Shown here: positions 12,362 to 25,651 of the stretch, one piece after another | How positions within the stretch are numbered: the first letter of the stretch is position 1 | How the letters are laid out: each line of letters opens with the position of its first letter | Source of the DNA: Tetrahymena elliotti 4EA | Lineage: Eukaryota; Ciliophora; Oligohymenophorea; Hymenostomatida; Tetrahymenidae | Direction: 5' to 3' | NCBI GenBank assembly: GCA_000231825.2 | Contig: JH720301.1 | Location: 186,001-250,000, forward strand | Length of the DNA stretch: 64,000 nucleotides | Made by a program: the position numbers and the translations under genes | The notes under the pieces: model-generated | What the model was told of the DNA's origin: nothing | What the model saw: the letters and a program-made list of their open reading frames with translations, nothing else | Database searches by the model: none

Positions 12362-12953
12362 TGCCCTATTATCAAAATTTTTTTGCCTCTTCACTTAATT
12401 CTGTATTCATTGATACCCATTTCAGATCTTCAGATTTTTAAAATATTTAAAGAATTAAAATAAAATTCCCTTTAAAGTGCCTTAATTTATACTCTTAAAA
12501 GCTCTAAAATCTTCTCTTTAAAACTAATAATAGTAATATATTGTTAATATTAAATAATCAATATTGATCAATATTTAGAAAGAGAGGTCATTTAAATTAT
12601 TTTAACATTCTTTCATTAAATCAATTTTTTAAGATAATAAAACAATAATTATTTCAAGTATACTGCTTATTTATTTGTATCTACCAATTATTAAGAATAT
12701 GTAATTTTTAAGTAAAATTTGAAGTAAAAAATGTAATAAATGGAGCTAAATTTTAAAAAAATGATAAAGGTTAGAACTAACAACAAAAACAAATATATTT
12801 TTAATGAATAAACAGAGCGATAAAAGAATCTTAAGAATGTTCCTTTTTTTAACTATAAATTTAATTAATTTTATACTTTTATTCAATTTTTGAATATATT
12901 CAGTTATCTTCATTTTAATTAAATGAGCTACCTAATGATAAAAAGAAAAATAA

Positions 12954-14968
12954 TCAATGGAAAGGTTTAGAACTCATGTTAGGTTATGTTCCATTGTGTG
13001 AAGTACGAGTGAATTCATTACCAATCAAAAAGTTTTCAATTGATTTTTGTACAACTTCTTATTGCTTAATAAAATCTTTCTGTAAGAAAAATACAGCAAC
13101 TATCAAAAGAACCTTGTAAATCATAAAGAGAAGACTTCCACCAAGAATAACTATTCTTAGAGCACCTTAAGCACCTTAGTCTTCACTTGAGTTATCTCTA
13201 TTCCAAGAAGGGAAGTAAACTATCAACCAGGCTAAATCAAGAGCAGTAGTCAAAGCAAATAAACCTATGAAAACTTTAAGTACTTCTGGTATTTTGTTTT
13301 GTAATTAGTGAGATCTATGCAAAACAGCTAAGAATGAAATGGCAATTGTAGCATCGAGGAACATAGAACGTTTAACACAAAAAATTATTGCTGCAATTAA
13401 ATAAATAATTAAAAGATAGTGGATATTTCTAACTAATGACTTTGAATCGAAATCACACTCTTCATTGGTAGAGGTATGCATTATACCTCCTTGTACAACA
13501 TGTTAATTAGTTTAATGTAGTTGAGCGCCTGCAGCAAAACCAGCATCATTATAAAATTGAGGATTATTGTTTTAGGCTAAGGTATTTGGATATCCACCAC
13601 CTTAAACAAAAGAAGCTTGGTGAGAAGGTTAATGATAAGAAGCTTAGGTTGTGTCAAAAGGGAAGTTTAAGCTTCTCAACTACTCTTATGTGCTAGTAAG
13701 CTCCTAAGATAAACGAACTTCTTCATCCCTTAATTATAAGAGGTCTTAATTAGCGCTATCTTAATTAGTAATTTCTATTTGGCCTTCAACAGTAATAGTG
13801 AGATCTCTTTTGATTTGATCTACAAAATATACAAAGAGTTTAACAGGATTACTATTGCTTATGTTTAAATGATAGACAGATAAAGTGGCATATGCAATGG
13901 AATTATATTAGTCAAATACTTCTAATGTAAATTGTTGATAAAGATTATTTATTGCAATCTAATATTTTAAAATAAATTATATTTATCTATGAGGAGTTAG
14001 TTGATTTTGTAAAATAAAAAAGTTTTTTATTATTTCTAGAATTAAAATGATTTGTAAAAAATAAAAATATTTAGTTGAGAAATATTATTATCTACTAAAG
14101 CATATTTTAAATTTAAAAAAGCTAAAAAACTTTCAAAAAATGAACTTTTTAATGAATTAAATTATTTAGAAACTTGAGAATTAAAATATTTTAAAAATAA
14201 GAAAATTTGAGTTAGAGAATATTTATGAAGTTTGTTTGTTATTTCAAAAGATCAATTTTTATAGATTGAGGATCAGCAAATAAAAAATAAATTATATAAA
14301 ATATGCTGATTTATTTAACTATATTTTCCAAAATATCTTTATTTTATCAATTAGAAATCAAGTTTTTTTAACGAAATAAAAATATATTGTGGGTTTTTGT
14401 ATTCAAAACTTGTTTAAAAAGTGAAAAAAATTCATTTAATTTTTACTCTTTAATTAGGAAGGCAAACAAATCCTTGACTGTCAGCTCTCAAATTAAAAAA
14501 AGATTCAGTTTATTGCGCTTCATCAATTAATCTTATCTATTAAGGTTGGAATTAGTAAGCATCGTTTCCTGAAATAATGATTCTATTAATATTCAACGAT
14601 TAGCCATTTACCATCCTATTCATGTAGGAATCATTTGGCTTTCTTAAGAATGTATTTATTTGCTAAGTAAAATTCTTAAGTAGAGTTAGGTCTTGCTATT
14701 AGTTTATAACTCTTGAGTTTAAGATATCAACTGCTTATAGATGAACTTCTAAAAAGGTATAGATTGTGACATTCATGTTGAGTTATTAAGCTCTTTAGTA
14801 TAACTCTAAGAAGGTATCATAATCGTATACAATGTTATGAAATTTCCTAGACATGTTATTTAAAATGTTATAAAGTACATCTTATGAAACTTCGGTATTT
14901 AATGATAAAGAAGGTTCAAATTTTTATATGCACTAAAATAGTCTCTCTATTGATTATTAATATTCCAT
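12954..14968 (-). CDS. membrane protein with C-terminal multi-pass domain, paralogue B, 2 exons, 508 aa
   Basis: Exons 14447-14968 and 12954-13958 are separated by a 488-nt phase-0 intron. The product mirrors the gene at 9700-11560: a soluble Gln/Asn-rich N-terminal half (about 370 residues, including a coiled region near residues 245-275 and a Gly/Gln/Asn-rich linker), then about four hydrophobic helices. Conserved points are the phase-0 intron after residue 174 (after residue 175 in paralogue A), an aromatic-acid helix (ALDLAWLIV) followed by an acidic loop, and a final helix before a polar tail. Paralogue B lacks the second, phase-2 intron of paralogue A. The function is unknown. Tandem duplication is inferred from orientation, adjacency and shared structure. 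The long intron contains no additional convincing exon. Confidence 0.75.
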
Positions 14969-15726
14969 TCTTATTAGTGTTTTTTTTAACTTTATCTATA
15001 ATTAATATTGAAATTTTAACTTCAAATATAGTTTATTTGATTTAGAGATCCTTTCCTCCCAATTTTTTTCAAAATTAATCTTTAATACAAAATGAATGTT
15101 TATTAAAGGTATTTACTAACTTTTATTTTCAATATATTTATTTTTGAATTTTTTTCTTTCTTTTTTATCTATTAATGTTACTTTTTCACATCAACCAATT
15201 CATAATTCTATTCTCTTCTATGAACGTTATACCTTTAATCAAAAACATCAATTTTTAATTAATACTAATCGTTTTTTACTATTTATCTAATTGCATTGGT
15301 TGTCACATTCTTATTTATCAAAAGCTTAACTGATTTTTAATTAAAATCAAATAATTTTATAATATATTTAAATAATTCTTTCTTAGTATTATTTTTTGCA
15401 AATTATTTTATCTCAAAAAAAAAATATTTAAATTAAATATTAAAATTTTTGTTTTAGCTAAAATAGAAATTTAATTTATTAAATTTTCGAAAAAAAATTA
15501 ATTTAAAATTATTTATAATATTATTTTAATTGATAACTTTAATTTTATTAAATTAGATTCATTTTTTAACTACTATTATTATTATATTTTTTAAAATAAA
15601 ATAGCTTCTTAAAAAAATAGACTAATTCTATGCGATTATTTGAATTATTACAATTTTATTAAGATTTTGAGATATATATTAATAATTTAATTGATTTTTC
15701 TATTGTTTCTTTTTAAAAAATATATC
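14969..15726. other. divergent intergenic region
   Basis: About 760 bp of AT-rich sequence between a minus-strand and a plus-strand gene. It should hold both promoters. No gene or recognisable motif was seen. Confidence 0.45.
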
Positions 15727-17821
15727 ATGAAAAATTAGATAGGTTTTTGCTTTATTCTGATTCTCTTATGTGCAAATCAGATAGTTGCTTCAGATGAAGA
15801 AATAAAAAAATATTTAGAAGATTAAGAACAAAAAAATAATTTCCCTTTAAAACATTTAGATTATAAATAAATTATTGAAACATTTTATTCTTTAGAATAA
15901 GAATATCCACATTACATTAAAGTTTATGATGCTGCTAAAAATTTTACTGATGAAAACTTCCCATAAGCTTTTTGTAAAGATAATTAGAATAAAGAAGGGA
16001 ATGAAAAATGCAAATTTATTTATGCTGTTGTTACAAATTACTCTGATCCTAAGCATGCCAATTTTACATAATCTTTTTTCTCTGGCAATTTTCATGGTGA
16101 TGAAGTAGTAGGACCAAATATATTAACATACATGACAAAGCATATACTTGAAAAACCTGATTTAAACATATTATCAAAAAGTTATATTGTTATTTTACCA
16201 ATGAGTAATCCACAAGGATATTCATATGATTAAAGAGAAGAATGTTCCATTTAAAATAGCAAAAAAAGATGTATAGATATAAATAGAGATTTTCCTTATG
16301 ACAACAATGAAGATGGTTGCTTTTAATCAGCAGGAGCACGTGTAATTAATTACATATGGTAAAGGCATTTATTTTCTGCTGCTATAACATTTCATGGAGG
16401 AATGACAGCTATAGGATGGCCTTGGGGATCTAAAAATCATGTTGCTAGTTATCATCCTTTAAGGGCATAGATATCTCCTGATCATAATGCTTTTTATGCT
16501 TTAGGTAAAAGAATGTCAGAAGTTGGTGGATAATATCCAAATATTCCTAAGTAAATAAACTATTTTAACTAATATAAATGATCTAAACAATTTTTTAAGA
16601 TGATAAAATTAAATTTAAATAATATAATTAGATATGATTATAATGCTCTAACTGACATAGTGTATCCTGTTAATGGAAGTTTTGAAGATTGGAGTTATGC
16701 TGCAAGCTGGGAAAGGTAGATAGATCCTAAATACTCTTCTTCTTATAAATGTAAAGGAATATCTGAATAAGAAATGCAAATTAATGATAATGTTGCTAGA
16801 TCTCTTACTTATTTAATTGAAACTACAGATTAAAAATCTCCAGGAGAAAATACTTATGGTACATGGGCTTAAATTTCTAGCAGTGACAAAGGATAAGGAC
16901 ATGTTACAAGAAATATTAGATTGACTCTTGATTTTATTAACAATTTATCACCTTCATATGATTTAGCTACTCGTAAAAGAGCAAACTATACATTTTATGT
17001 TAAATGGGCAGTTGAAGGGTGTTAATAAGTTTCTTACACTAAATTATTGATAAGGGAAAAAAATTCTTCAAATTCTAATACTACTCATAATAATTACAAT
17101 TCACTTTAATAATTGTTAGATGATGGTTTTTAAGTTTATAAAGAATATACATCTTATCTGGGAAAGATTTCAGATGTAACATCTTTTAAATCTCAAATTA
17201 TAGAATTTGAGGATCAAATTGAAAGAACCATTGATATAGCTGTTGTCTCAGAGTGTGATTCTTTTTTGAGTAATATTTTTAAGCTTTTAATTATTAAAAA
17301 TGTAAACAATTTTCTTCAATAAAAAAGCAAATAAAAAGGAAGATGCTAATCCAACTAAAGAACCTCAATCACATTTTGTTAGAAGTAGATTAAATGATAG
17401 TTATTTGGCTGAAAATAATGGGTTTTTTATAAATAATAACAAATATATTATTTAAGCTTTAGGACCCTTTTTACTAGCAAACACAACTACTACACCAATA
17501 GAACCTGATGGTATTGATTTATTTAAATTTAAAATGATATTTAACTCTAAATATTTCTTTAAAAATAAAGAATTGGATAGCAAAGATTAAGCTAGTAGTA
17601 ATTATGATTATTTAATAGTTCTTTTCATAATTATTACTATTGGATCATTGCTTTCATATTGTATTTATAAGAAGTTTAACAGTTTAGGAAAAAATCATAT
17701 TAACTTTTAAGAGATTCATGATGATGACAATTAACTATAATAATTACCAAATTAATAATAATTGCAATAATTGTAATAGTAAAAAAATAAATAAGGTGGA
17801 CCTGAAGAAGATGAATTGTGA
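15727..17821 (+). CDS. membrane-anchored M14 zinc carboxypeptidase, 3 exons, 651 aa
   Basis: Exons are 15727-16550, 16632-17269 and 17328-17821. The introns are 81 and 58 nt. The start is a hydrophobic signal peptide (residues 1-22). The M14 zinc site is visible: H123-x-x-E126 in NFHGDEVVGP, then H223 in ITFHGG about 100 residues later. Between them is the substrate-binding motif IDINRDFP (Asn186, Arg187). A downstream ETT (Glu ~338) is the likely general base. The family cleaves C-terminal residues from peptides. A single transmembrane helix near the C-terminus (LIVLFIIITIGSLLSYCIY) is followed by a short Gln-rich cytoplasmic tail, so the catalytic domain should face the secretory lumen or cell surface. 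Spacing and motifs favour the carboxypeptidase D/N-like branch, but this was not tested. Confidence 0.85.
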
Positions 17822-17997
17822 TTTTTAATAATATTTATTAAATTAAGTACTTTGATATAAAAAATAAAATTAACTTGTAACATAAAGGTATTTCTATTAC
17901 CATATATGTAAGTGTTTGTATAAATTAATTTTTGATTGAAATCTACTAAAAATTATTTATTTAGTCTTTAAAATGCTTTTTTTTCTAACTAAATTTA

Positions 17998-20900
17998 TCA
18001 ATCAACTGAAATAAAGTTATTAAGATAACCATAGATATCAGTATCCTTTGCATCATCATCACTACAAATCCATTCATCATCGATAATATACTTGTAGCTT
18101 TTAATTATTAAAAAATTAAGTCAAATTTTGAATTTTTTGAAATAAAGTTTACAAATAGTCTCCTCTAGGTAGATTAAGAGTAATTTTCCATTCACGAGAG
18201 AATTGATCATATTTCAAAGGACGTTTATTCTACCAATTATCGAATGAACCAATAATTTATACTTGTTTAGGTAGCTTTGAGCTATCAACATTAATTTTGA
18301 ATTATATACTCTTCTTATCATCTTTAGCAACCTATTTTTTATTTAATTGGATTTTTTTTACTTTATTTTAACAATAAAAAAATTTACCTTATTTAAAGCA
18401 TTTTAGAATTACTATTATGTCTTTGTTTCTCTGGTTTGTATTCTACCAGAAATTCTTCCAATCATTTATTAAGGTTTGTATTTTTCAATATCAAAAGAGC
18501 AGTCAATCTTTTAAAGCTCAGCAGTCAAGGTTGGTTTATCAATAAAGTTTTTGTTGAACATTCTAAAATTTGTTACAAAAAAATTTTTAAATAAATTTAT
18601 TTCTTTGTTATTTTTATTACCTATAGAATTCTCCTTCATAAGCTTTAGAAACATCACTGACATCAATAGCTGCCTAGAAAGATGATTTACGTAACTTACC
18701 ATAAAGCTATTCATTCTTAAATAGCTTAAGAGCTCTAGTAACAGCATAAGCAAATCCGTGGGAGTTATGGTGTTCAAAAGTAAAACCACTTCCTTTTTCA
18801 GTTGTTTCATTAAAGTCGCTGACAGTATCTTTATTTTAAAAAATAAAAATCATTTTAAAAACAACTTAATTTATTTAAGTTACCTTATAAACCACCAGTC
18901 TTCATAGCAATAACTGGGGTAGATCCAACAAAGAATTCGTGCTAAACAATACCACCAGGTTCAAATTTACTAGGCATTAATCCGAAATCGCAACCAACAT
19001 TAATAAGAGGACCATCTCTGAAGAAAAGATCAGGATCTCCCCAGAAATTGTTAGGATGTCTATTTCTTAAGTAGTTAATTTTTTCTGCACAAACTTAAGC
19101 ATATTCTTCTTTATAATTAGCATTACCACCAAGAATAATCTATTAAATTATTAAAGAATATTTAAATTTCTTTTAGTTGAATGTAAAAAATTAAAAGTAC
19201 CTAGATTTTTCCATTAGATTGTCTAATGAGATCTTCAGCACATTCTAAAATAAGGTGAATACCCTTTTATTCTGTAATTCTACCTACGAAACCAAACAAA
19301 CAAAAACTGTTGTCAAGTTGAGAGAAACCAAAGTACTTTTATTGAATTTTTTCCTTAGCCTTAAGATGATCATCAGATGTAGGAAGATCCTTGATCATTT
19401 TTAATCTTTCTTGAATATTCAAACCATTAGGGAAAGAAAAGGCATTGGGATAGTTAGATAAAATTGGAGACAATGCACTTTCTCTGAGAAGTTAATATTT
19501 ATAAGAGTGGGAGACTGTACCCCAGTTATCACAGGTCATAAAAGCACATCTAGAAGGATTAACGACGAGATTTTTCCAGTAGGGATCAACAAGCCAATGT
19601 GTTGGCAATTCATGGATCCAACCTAAATCTCCTTAATCAGGGTTGGGATATTGTCTACCTTCATAATTAGTATCTAAATTATGAGCAATATGGAAAATTT
19701 TTGTTCCCGAGAAAGTATCTCCAAATGTCTTGTTTTTAATATAACCAGGGATTAAGCCTGAGTACCAATCATTACTAACAACAAGAGCAGGAATAACTTT
19801 CTTTCTGCATAATAATTCAAGAGTGACTCTAGCATATAAAGCCATACTTTTAACAGTATAGGTTGCATCATCACCAGCAAAAGGAGCAGGGAACATGTCA
19901 GCATTGTGTAAAAAGTAAATTTTAACTCCCTTGTATTCACCAAAATGTACACCTACTTAGTATTCAGTGCCACCAATATAATAGGAAATAGTATCAGTGT
20001 GTTAGAAACCGTCCTTTTCAAGAAGATCAGGTTTTTCTTTAAGCTTTTTTTAATTCTTTTTTAATAATTTTCTTAAATATAAATAAAAATAATACCTTAT
20101 TGTCATAAATAGGAGTAACAACATATACATCTTCTCCTAAATCTACAAGACCTCTTGAGAGTTCATCTGTCATAACACCTAAGCCACCAGTTTTTGTCCA
20201 CTTAGCATATTCCGGTGTTACGAAGCAGATAGGACCTAATTTATTACTTTCAACAATTTCTTGTGTCTTTTTAAAGAATTCAACCTTATCTTCTATTTTA
20301 GGGATTTCAGTACTTTTATTAATGAGGGCTTAGAAATAAGCAAACAATCTGCATTTCAAAACATTATCTTTTTAGAAATCTCTTAAAATAGAAATTGCAT
20401 TATTTAAGTTAATATCTTTTAGTTTAGTATTATAGAGTTAAGCATATCCATTAACAAAATCTTGTAAACTAGGTTTTCTAGTTAATAATTTAATAAGCTA
20501 GGATGCAATGTCATTAGAATAAATAGTCATAGGAGTAGTCAAGCTCAAAGATTATTTGAAACGAGCAAATGAATGACTTTCTGCAACTCTTTGCTATGAT
20601 TTTTTAGTATGAATCTTTTTTAAAAAATTTGATTTAAAATTAAATTACCTTAGTTCCATCATCAGAGAATAAGTTGAAACCCCAGATGTGGCTGTGGAAG
20701 TTATGGAGAGAGATAAATAATCTAGTAATTTTTAAAATATAAATTATTATTAAAATAAATATTTTAAAAAATTATTGGAGTACCTTTCATTAATCAATTC
20801 TCCAATAAAGTAATGATCAAGTTAGTTTTCTTCATATTTTTCATCTTTAACCCAACTTTCCATCTAAACAACTAAATCAGAATCTTCGTAATTAGGGAAG

Positions 20901-23900
20901 TATTATCTAAGGGGTTTTAAGTTGATATAAGCTTAAACTGGAGCATCGTTAAAGTTGATAACCACAACACAGAATTGCTTTTTAGTCATTCTGCAATAAG
21001 CTATAACGTGAGTGTGCCATCCAAACTTTTATTAGATATATAATGATAAATATAATATTTTTAGGTTTTTTGTGAATTACCTTGTGCTCAGCAAGAAGTG
21101 GGATGAAGACACCTTATTTAAGAGGCTTTTTAGTTTAACGAAGCAATCTTCTGCTTTCATAATGCTTACCAATAGTTTAAAGAGAGGGACCAAACCAATC
21201 ACCTTAACTCTTAACGAAAGATTGAGTATGCTCATTTAGGGAGTTCACATCATCAAAAGATTAACCACTACTTACTCTAACAATAGATTTTCTTTTGCTC
21301 ATAGTTCTAGGTTCATATCCAGACCATCCAAATCCTTATCCTTCATCTGATAAGAATAACTATGATTCAATTTGTCTAATACTTTGTCTTTTTTTTTACT
21401 TTTTCTAGAATTCTTAAATGTAATTTGTGTCTTCTTCTGTCTCTTTGATGGTAGTTAAATCAGTATCTGATTCATCATTTTACTCTATTCTTACTTGTGA
21501 GAATATATTTGTAGTTTTAATTTTGAAGGCATGTCCATCTATTAATTTTTTAAATAAAAACTATTTTTTGTTCATTTCTAAATAAAATCAATTAATTACC
21601 TAATTCACCGATGAATGTCATAGGAATATCACACAAAGTAAAGAATAAATCAACAGCTGCCCAAGTACCCTTCTTGTATAATAAAGCAGGATAAGGCCAA
21701 GTATGATAAGTAGTTGATTAAATGACAAGAGAACCTTCAGGTAGAATTTCTCTTTATGCTAAATACCATTTTTTGAAAACTGAAACAGTTTTTCTTTCAA
21801 TTGAACTGAATTATTTTAAAATATTTATTAGAAATACAATTAAAAAATAAAATATTTTTACTTAATGGTTCCATCCTTACGTAAGTTTTCACCAAAAATT
21901 TATGATAAAGCAATAGGTATTTTAAATGTTCTAGGAATAGGACCAGATTAAATGACAGAGACTTCACGAACATCTTATTCTCCAAAAGATCCCCAGACTT
22001 CACATAGAATTAAGAAATTAGGATATCTAGACCATAAACTTCTGCATAACTTAACAATGAAGGGGTTAGGGAGAATATCCTTATAAGAAGTTGCCCAGTA
22101 ACCACAATCTTCATTTTATTCAACTAATTCACCTTCAAAGATTTACTTTTCAGTGTAAGCATCTGTTCCATCAGTATCTTTTCTATACATTTCATCTTTA
22201 TCTAATCTGAAAATTTAAGGCCATGCTTGTCCATTATCTGTTTTAAATTATCATATTTAACAAAAAACTTATTTTATCAATAAAATTTACCTAAATGCAA
22301 ACCACTAACATTGTAAGTATCAGTAAAGCTGGTAATTTCTTCTATCATCAAATCCCAAACTTTCTTTTTTCTATAATTTAAAAGTGTAGTATCTTCGAAG
22401 AAGATAGCTCTACCGTCTGAACCAAATACTGGAGTTTACTTTCCTTATTAATCTAATGAATGAATAATCAAATTTCTATATTTTTTGTGAGCACGAGAAG
22501 AACTAACTCTTGTCAAGCAATCAACTATGATTCTCATTCCTAATTCTGAAGCCTTCTTAGTTAAATCTTTGAAAGATTGCTTACCACCAAGCATGGAGTT
22601 AGGTCTTTATTTTTGGTTAAAATCATTTTAATATTACTTTTTTATGTTTACAATTTTACGTTGAACGACAAGTAATAGACAAAGGTGATACTTCAGGTCT
22701 CCTAACATTAAATTACTTAGTTTATTCATCCATGTAGATACCATTATCTCTTTCTAAAGCACCCATAAGATAAAGAGCATTAAGACCCATCTACTTGTAA
22801 GTAGGTAATTTATCCTTGACTTTACGGAAATTACCTCTTTTTACTATTTTACCTTTCTCATCTGGAATACCGTCTTGAAGATCAACAAAAATTTCATGCA
22901 TTTGAAGGTCTTTACTGTCTTAGGGATGAACAATAAAACGACCTTAGACTGGTCTTGTAGTAAATTCAGAGTCTTCTTTATCAGATCTGTCTCTCAAATC
23001 TGCAATCTATTTTTTATTGAGTATTTTGCTTTATCTGGAACTATTAAATTTAATAAAACTATAATTACTTTGTAAACTGATTAGATTTCACCAGTTTCCA
23101 TTAACTTAACAAGCTTCCAATCATAGAAACCACATCTTTTGAATCTACCTAAATCTAATTAAACACTAATATATCTTTTGTTTCCTACAACCTAATTTCA
23201 TAATTTATACTTTAATCACTTCATTATTTTTTAATTTTAATTACTGCAAATTCTTTTATTCTTGGCTTATGGATTGAGATAACATTTTATCTGGTGCTAG
23301 GAAGGAAAATAAAGGACTTAACTAAGAAGACAATATTTTCATCATACTAGTCAGATTCAATTAAATAATCTACTAAGAATTTAGATTAAACTCTAGAAAT
23401 CTTAGTAGAGAATGGAGCTCTTCTTGACCAATCAACACCATCATATAAAATATTAAGCATAATGACTGCATGATCACGAATAACTTAAATAGGAGAACCA
23501 AGCATACCTATTTTTAAAAATAAAAGTATTATTAACAAATGTTTATTTAGAACCAATAAAATTGTTTATATTAGTAATACTTACCTATCATAAGTTTTTC
23601 AAAGTAATAATTTAATTTAGGATCTCTTGCAATAATCATATCAGATAAAGTTCTTTCGAGTTCTAATAAGGTAGCTTAAACCTCAGTTTCTTTATAGAAT
23701 TTGTTTTCTTTAGCAAAATTAACCATTTTTTAGCGATAATAGCGATAAGTAGTCTTATCAAACTTGAGCGAGCTAACTCCTTTGTAGATTTGAACTAACA
23801 TTTTATGATAGTTTTCAGAATAAACATAAGCTTTTCCTTATTTTGCAGAAAAAGCAAAGTGAGCATGGAAAAGAGTAATTTTCAGATTCTTATTTAAGAT

Positions 23901-24695
23901 GTGAGCTAAGTATGATGTTAAGTAAATATCAAGCTTACCCTTAGCTTGAATACCTAATTTAAGCTATTTTAAAAAATAAAATATGAGGCTATTTGTTTTG
24001 AAAAATCAATTTTTATTAAAGACAATATTAAAATGATTTTACAATATGGTAAGGAATGTAAAGAGTATTAGATTCTTAATCAAATTAACGATCTTCTAAG
24101 ATGATACTTATCTTGAGGGACTCAAGAGGAGATGGTTTTAGTGATTCCTATTTTTCAAATTAGATATTTAAATAAAATTGATAATTAATGAAAATGAAAA
24201 TTTGTTTATACAAAGCTAATCATGAACATCTTCAAAATTAACTATGATATTTGAAAATGGGGTGTATTAAATATGTAGAATATGTAGTACTTATAGTTCA
24301 TTAATCTTTTAATGGTCGATAGTATTCTATAAATCCATGATGGAATGGACACAGAGGATATTGGTTTTGTTGATTAAAGATTTGGAGATATCAACAATTT
24401 CACCCTTATAGTTGAGCTTAGTCATCAATTCCTTCAAGTTAGCAATAGAGCCAAATGCAAAGTGTAAGAAAAGGACTGTTTATTTCAAACTAAGACCTCC
24501 ATTTTGCTAGCAATAGTCATCAAACATTTCAGCTTCCATATTACCTTAATACTAAAATAAGTAAGCATATATACTTTCAATATAACCAGGCTCAAATTTG
24601 TGATCATTGTTAAGGGGTTTGAATGATCTCAAATGATTAATGAGGGACACTTCTATATTAAAGTTAAAGATCTTTGTGACTGATCCTGAACTCAT
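17998..24695 (-). CDS. GH13-like/GT5 glucan (glycogen) synthase with C-terminal CBM48-type module, 19 exons, 1856 aa
   Basis: Exons, 5' to 3': 24291-24695, 24043-24147, 23585-23963, 23245-23507, 23069-23191, 22660-23006, 22291-22604, 21862-22237, 21600-21805, 21081-21538, 20784-21025, 20649-20721, 20096-20614, 19201-20043, 18884-19139, 18621-18828, 18388-18562, 18153-18331, 17998-18097. They sum to 1857 codons. Residues ~1-400 are an unknown helical region. Residues ~450-800 resemble a GH13 barrel (GLHLDNG with Asp ~646, CEVW with Glu ~725), but the first conserved region lacks the usual Asn-His and no HD pair is seen in the last. Residues ~1220-1740 are a GT5 synthase: KTGGL at ~1238, and a Glu-x7-Glu catalytic-site signature at ~1611/1619 in KFEPGGIVQHE. 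The last ~90 residues match an AMPK-beta-like glycogen-binding fold (GSFDNW, YKYIIDDEW, NN). No membrane helix is seen, so it is probably cytosolic. Expected role: alpha-1,4-glucan chain synthesis; the nucleotide-sugar donor cannot be told. Confidence 0.87.
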
Positions 24696-25651
24696 GTTTG
24701 GTATGGCTTTTTATCTTTTTTCTAGCTATATCCTTTTTTATTATTAAGATTCTTTTAAATCTAAATTAATTTTTTTTTTAGGGGGACGTTTTAAACTCCT
24801 GATCTTCTTAGTAATATAATTACTATTTAAAGATATTGAAAATTTATTTATTATTTAGAATTATATTTATTTTAAAGCCATCAATAATTGGATATAAAAA
24901 GGTTAATAATACGATTCTTTTAGAGATAGAGACTCTTAAAATGAGGAAATTTAATTAATATAATAGGCTTAATAAATCAGGCAAAGTCACAGTGACTTAC
25001 TATTACTAATATAGCAAATCTTAAATCTAGTTTTTAATGAAAGATTACCTCTTTTAATTATTAATTCTAAGAGTAATTATATCCATATCTTCATCACCAA
25101 ATTACACATTAATTTCAATTTAAAATACTGCCTGAAGAAACTTTCTATTTTATTACATTCATACTCACTTTATTACATATAACTTACTAAAATACCAACA
25201 TGGTTTTCTAAAACACCCTAAAGGCTGAGTCTTAGAATTAGCGATACTGTTGGATACATAGATAGAGAGATGAAATAAGATAAATTGAAGATGTTGAAAC
25301 ATAAAACAACATGCTTTTAAATAAATATTTGTTTAATTAAGTCATAAGTTGATCTAATTTTCTTTTTATTAGATACTTGCTTGTGGTTCTATCTTTAATT
25401 AAATGGTGCGTGATCCAAAATTATGAAATCACTGCAGATTGCTTTTGCATGCAAAATAATCATTTAATTTTGTTATAAATTAATCAAAAATATCTTTAGA
25501 TTTGTAAAATAATATAAGGGCAAAAAGGAATGATTAGATAGATATTTCTACATAAATATATATTTAATTTAAAGAAATACTTAACTTTTATATAGAACTT
25601 TCTTTTAGAAATAAAATTATTAGCAAATAAAATATTATAACCATTTAAAAT
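24696..25651. other. divergent intergenic region
   Basis: About 950 bp between the glucan synthase gene and a plus-strand gene. It is AT-rich, with a slightly G-richer island at about 25210-25310 in which I could not recognise a tRNA or snoRNA. No sustained frame was seen. Confidence 0.4.

Larger units (their letters stand above)
11561..12953. other. intergenic between paralogues, with short doubtful ORFs
   Basis: About 1.4 kb of AT-rich DNA between the tandem paralogues. Three short ciliate-code ORFs lie in it (11681-11848 minus; 12122-12361 and 12195-12413 plus, overlapping). None is convincing, and the rest shows no sustained frame. Confidence 0.4.

Noticed and set aside
12195..12413. 73-codon plus-strand ORF overlapping another short ORF
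   Set aside because: Two overlapping frames are equally open, there is no conserved motif, and the region is a gene-poor spacer; chance openness is likely when only TGA stops.
18511..18810. 99-codon minus-strand frame across the glucan synthase gene
   Set aside because: It is the +1 frame of a GT5 exon plus its intron. The spliced frame carries the conserved glycosyltransferase C-terminal sequence, so this is a shadow.
25210..25310. G-richer island considered as a small RNA gene
   Set aside because: No tRNA A/B boxes, cloverleaf, or convincing C/D or H/ACA box arrangement could be found by eye; a covariance-model search would be needed.
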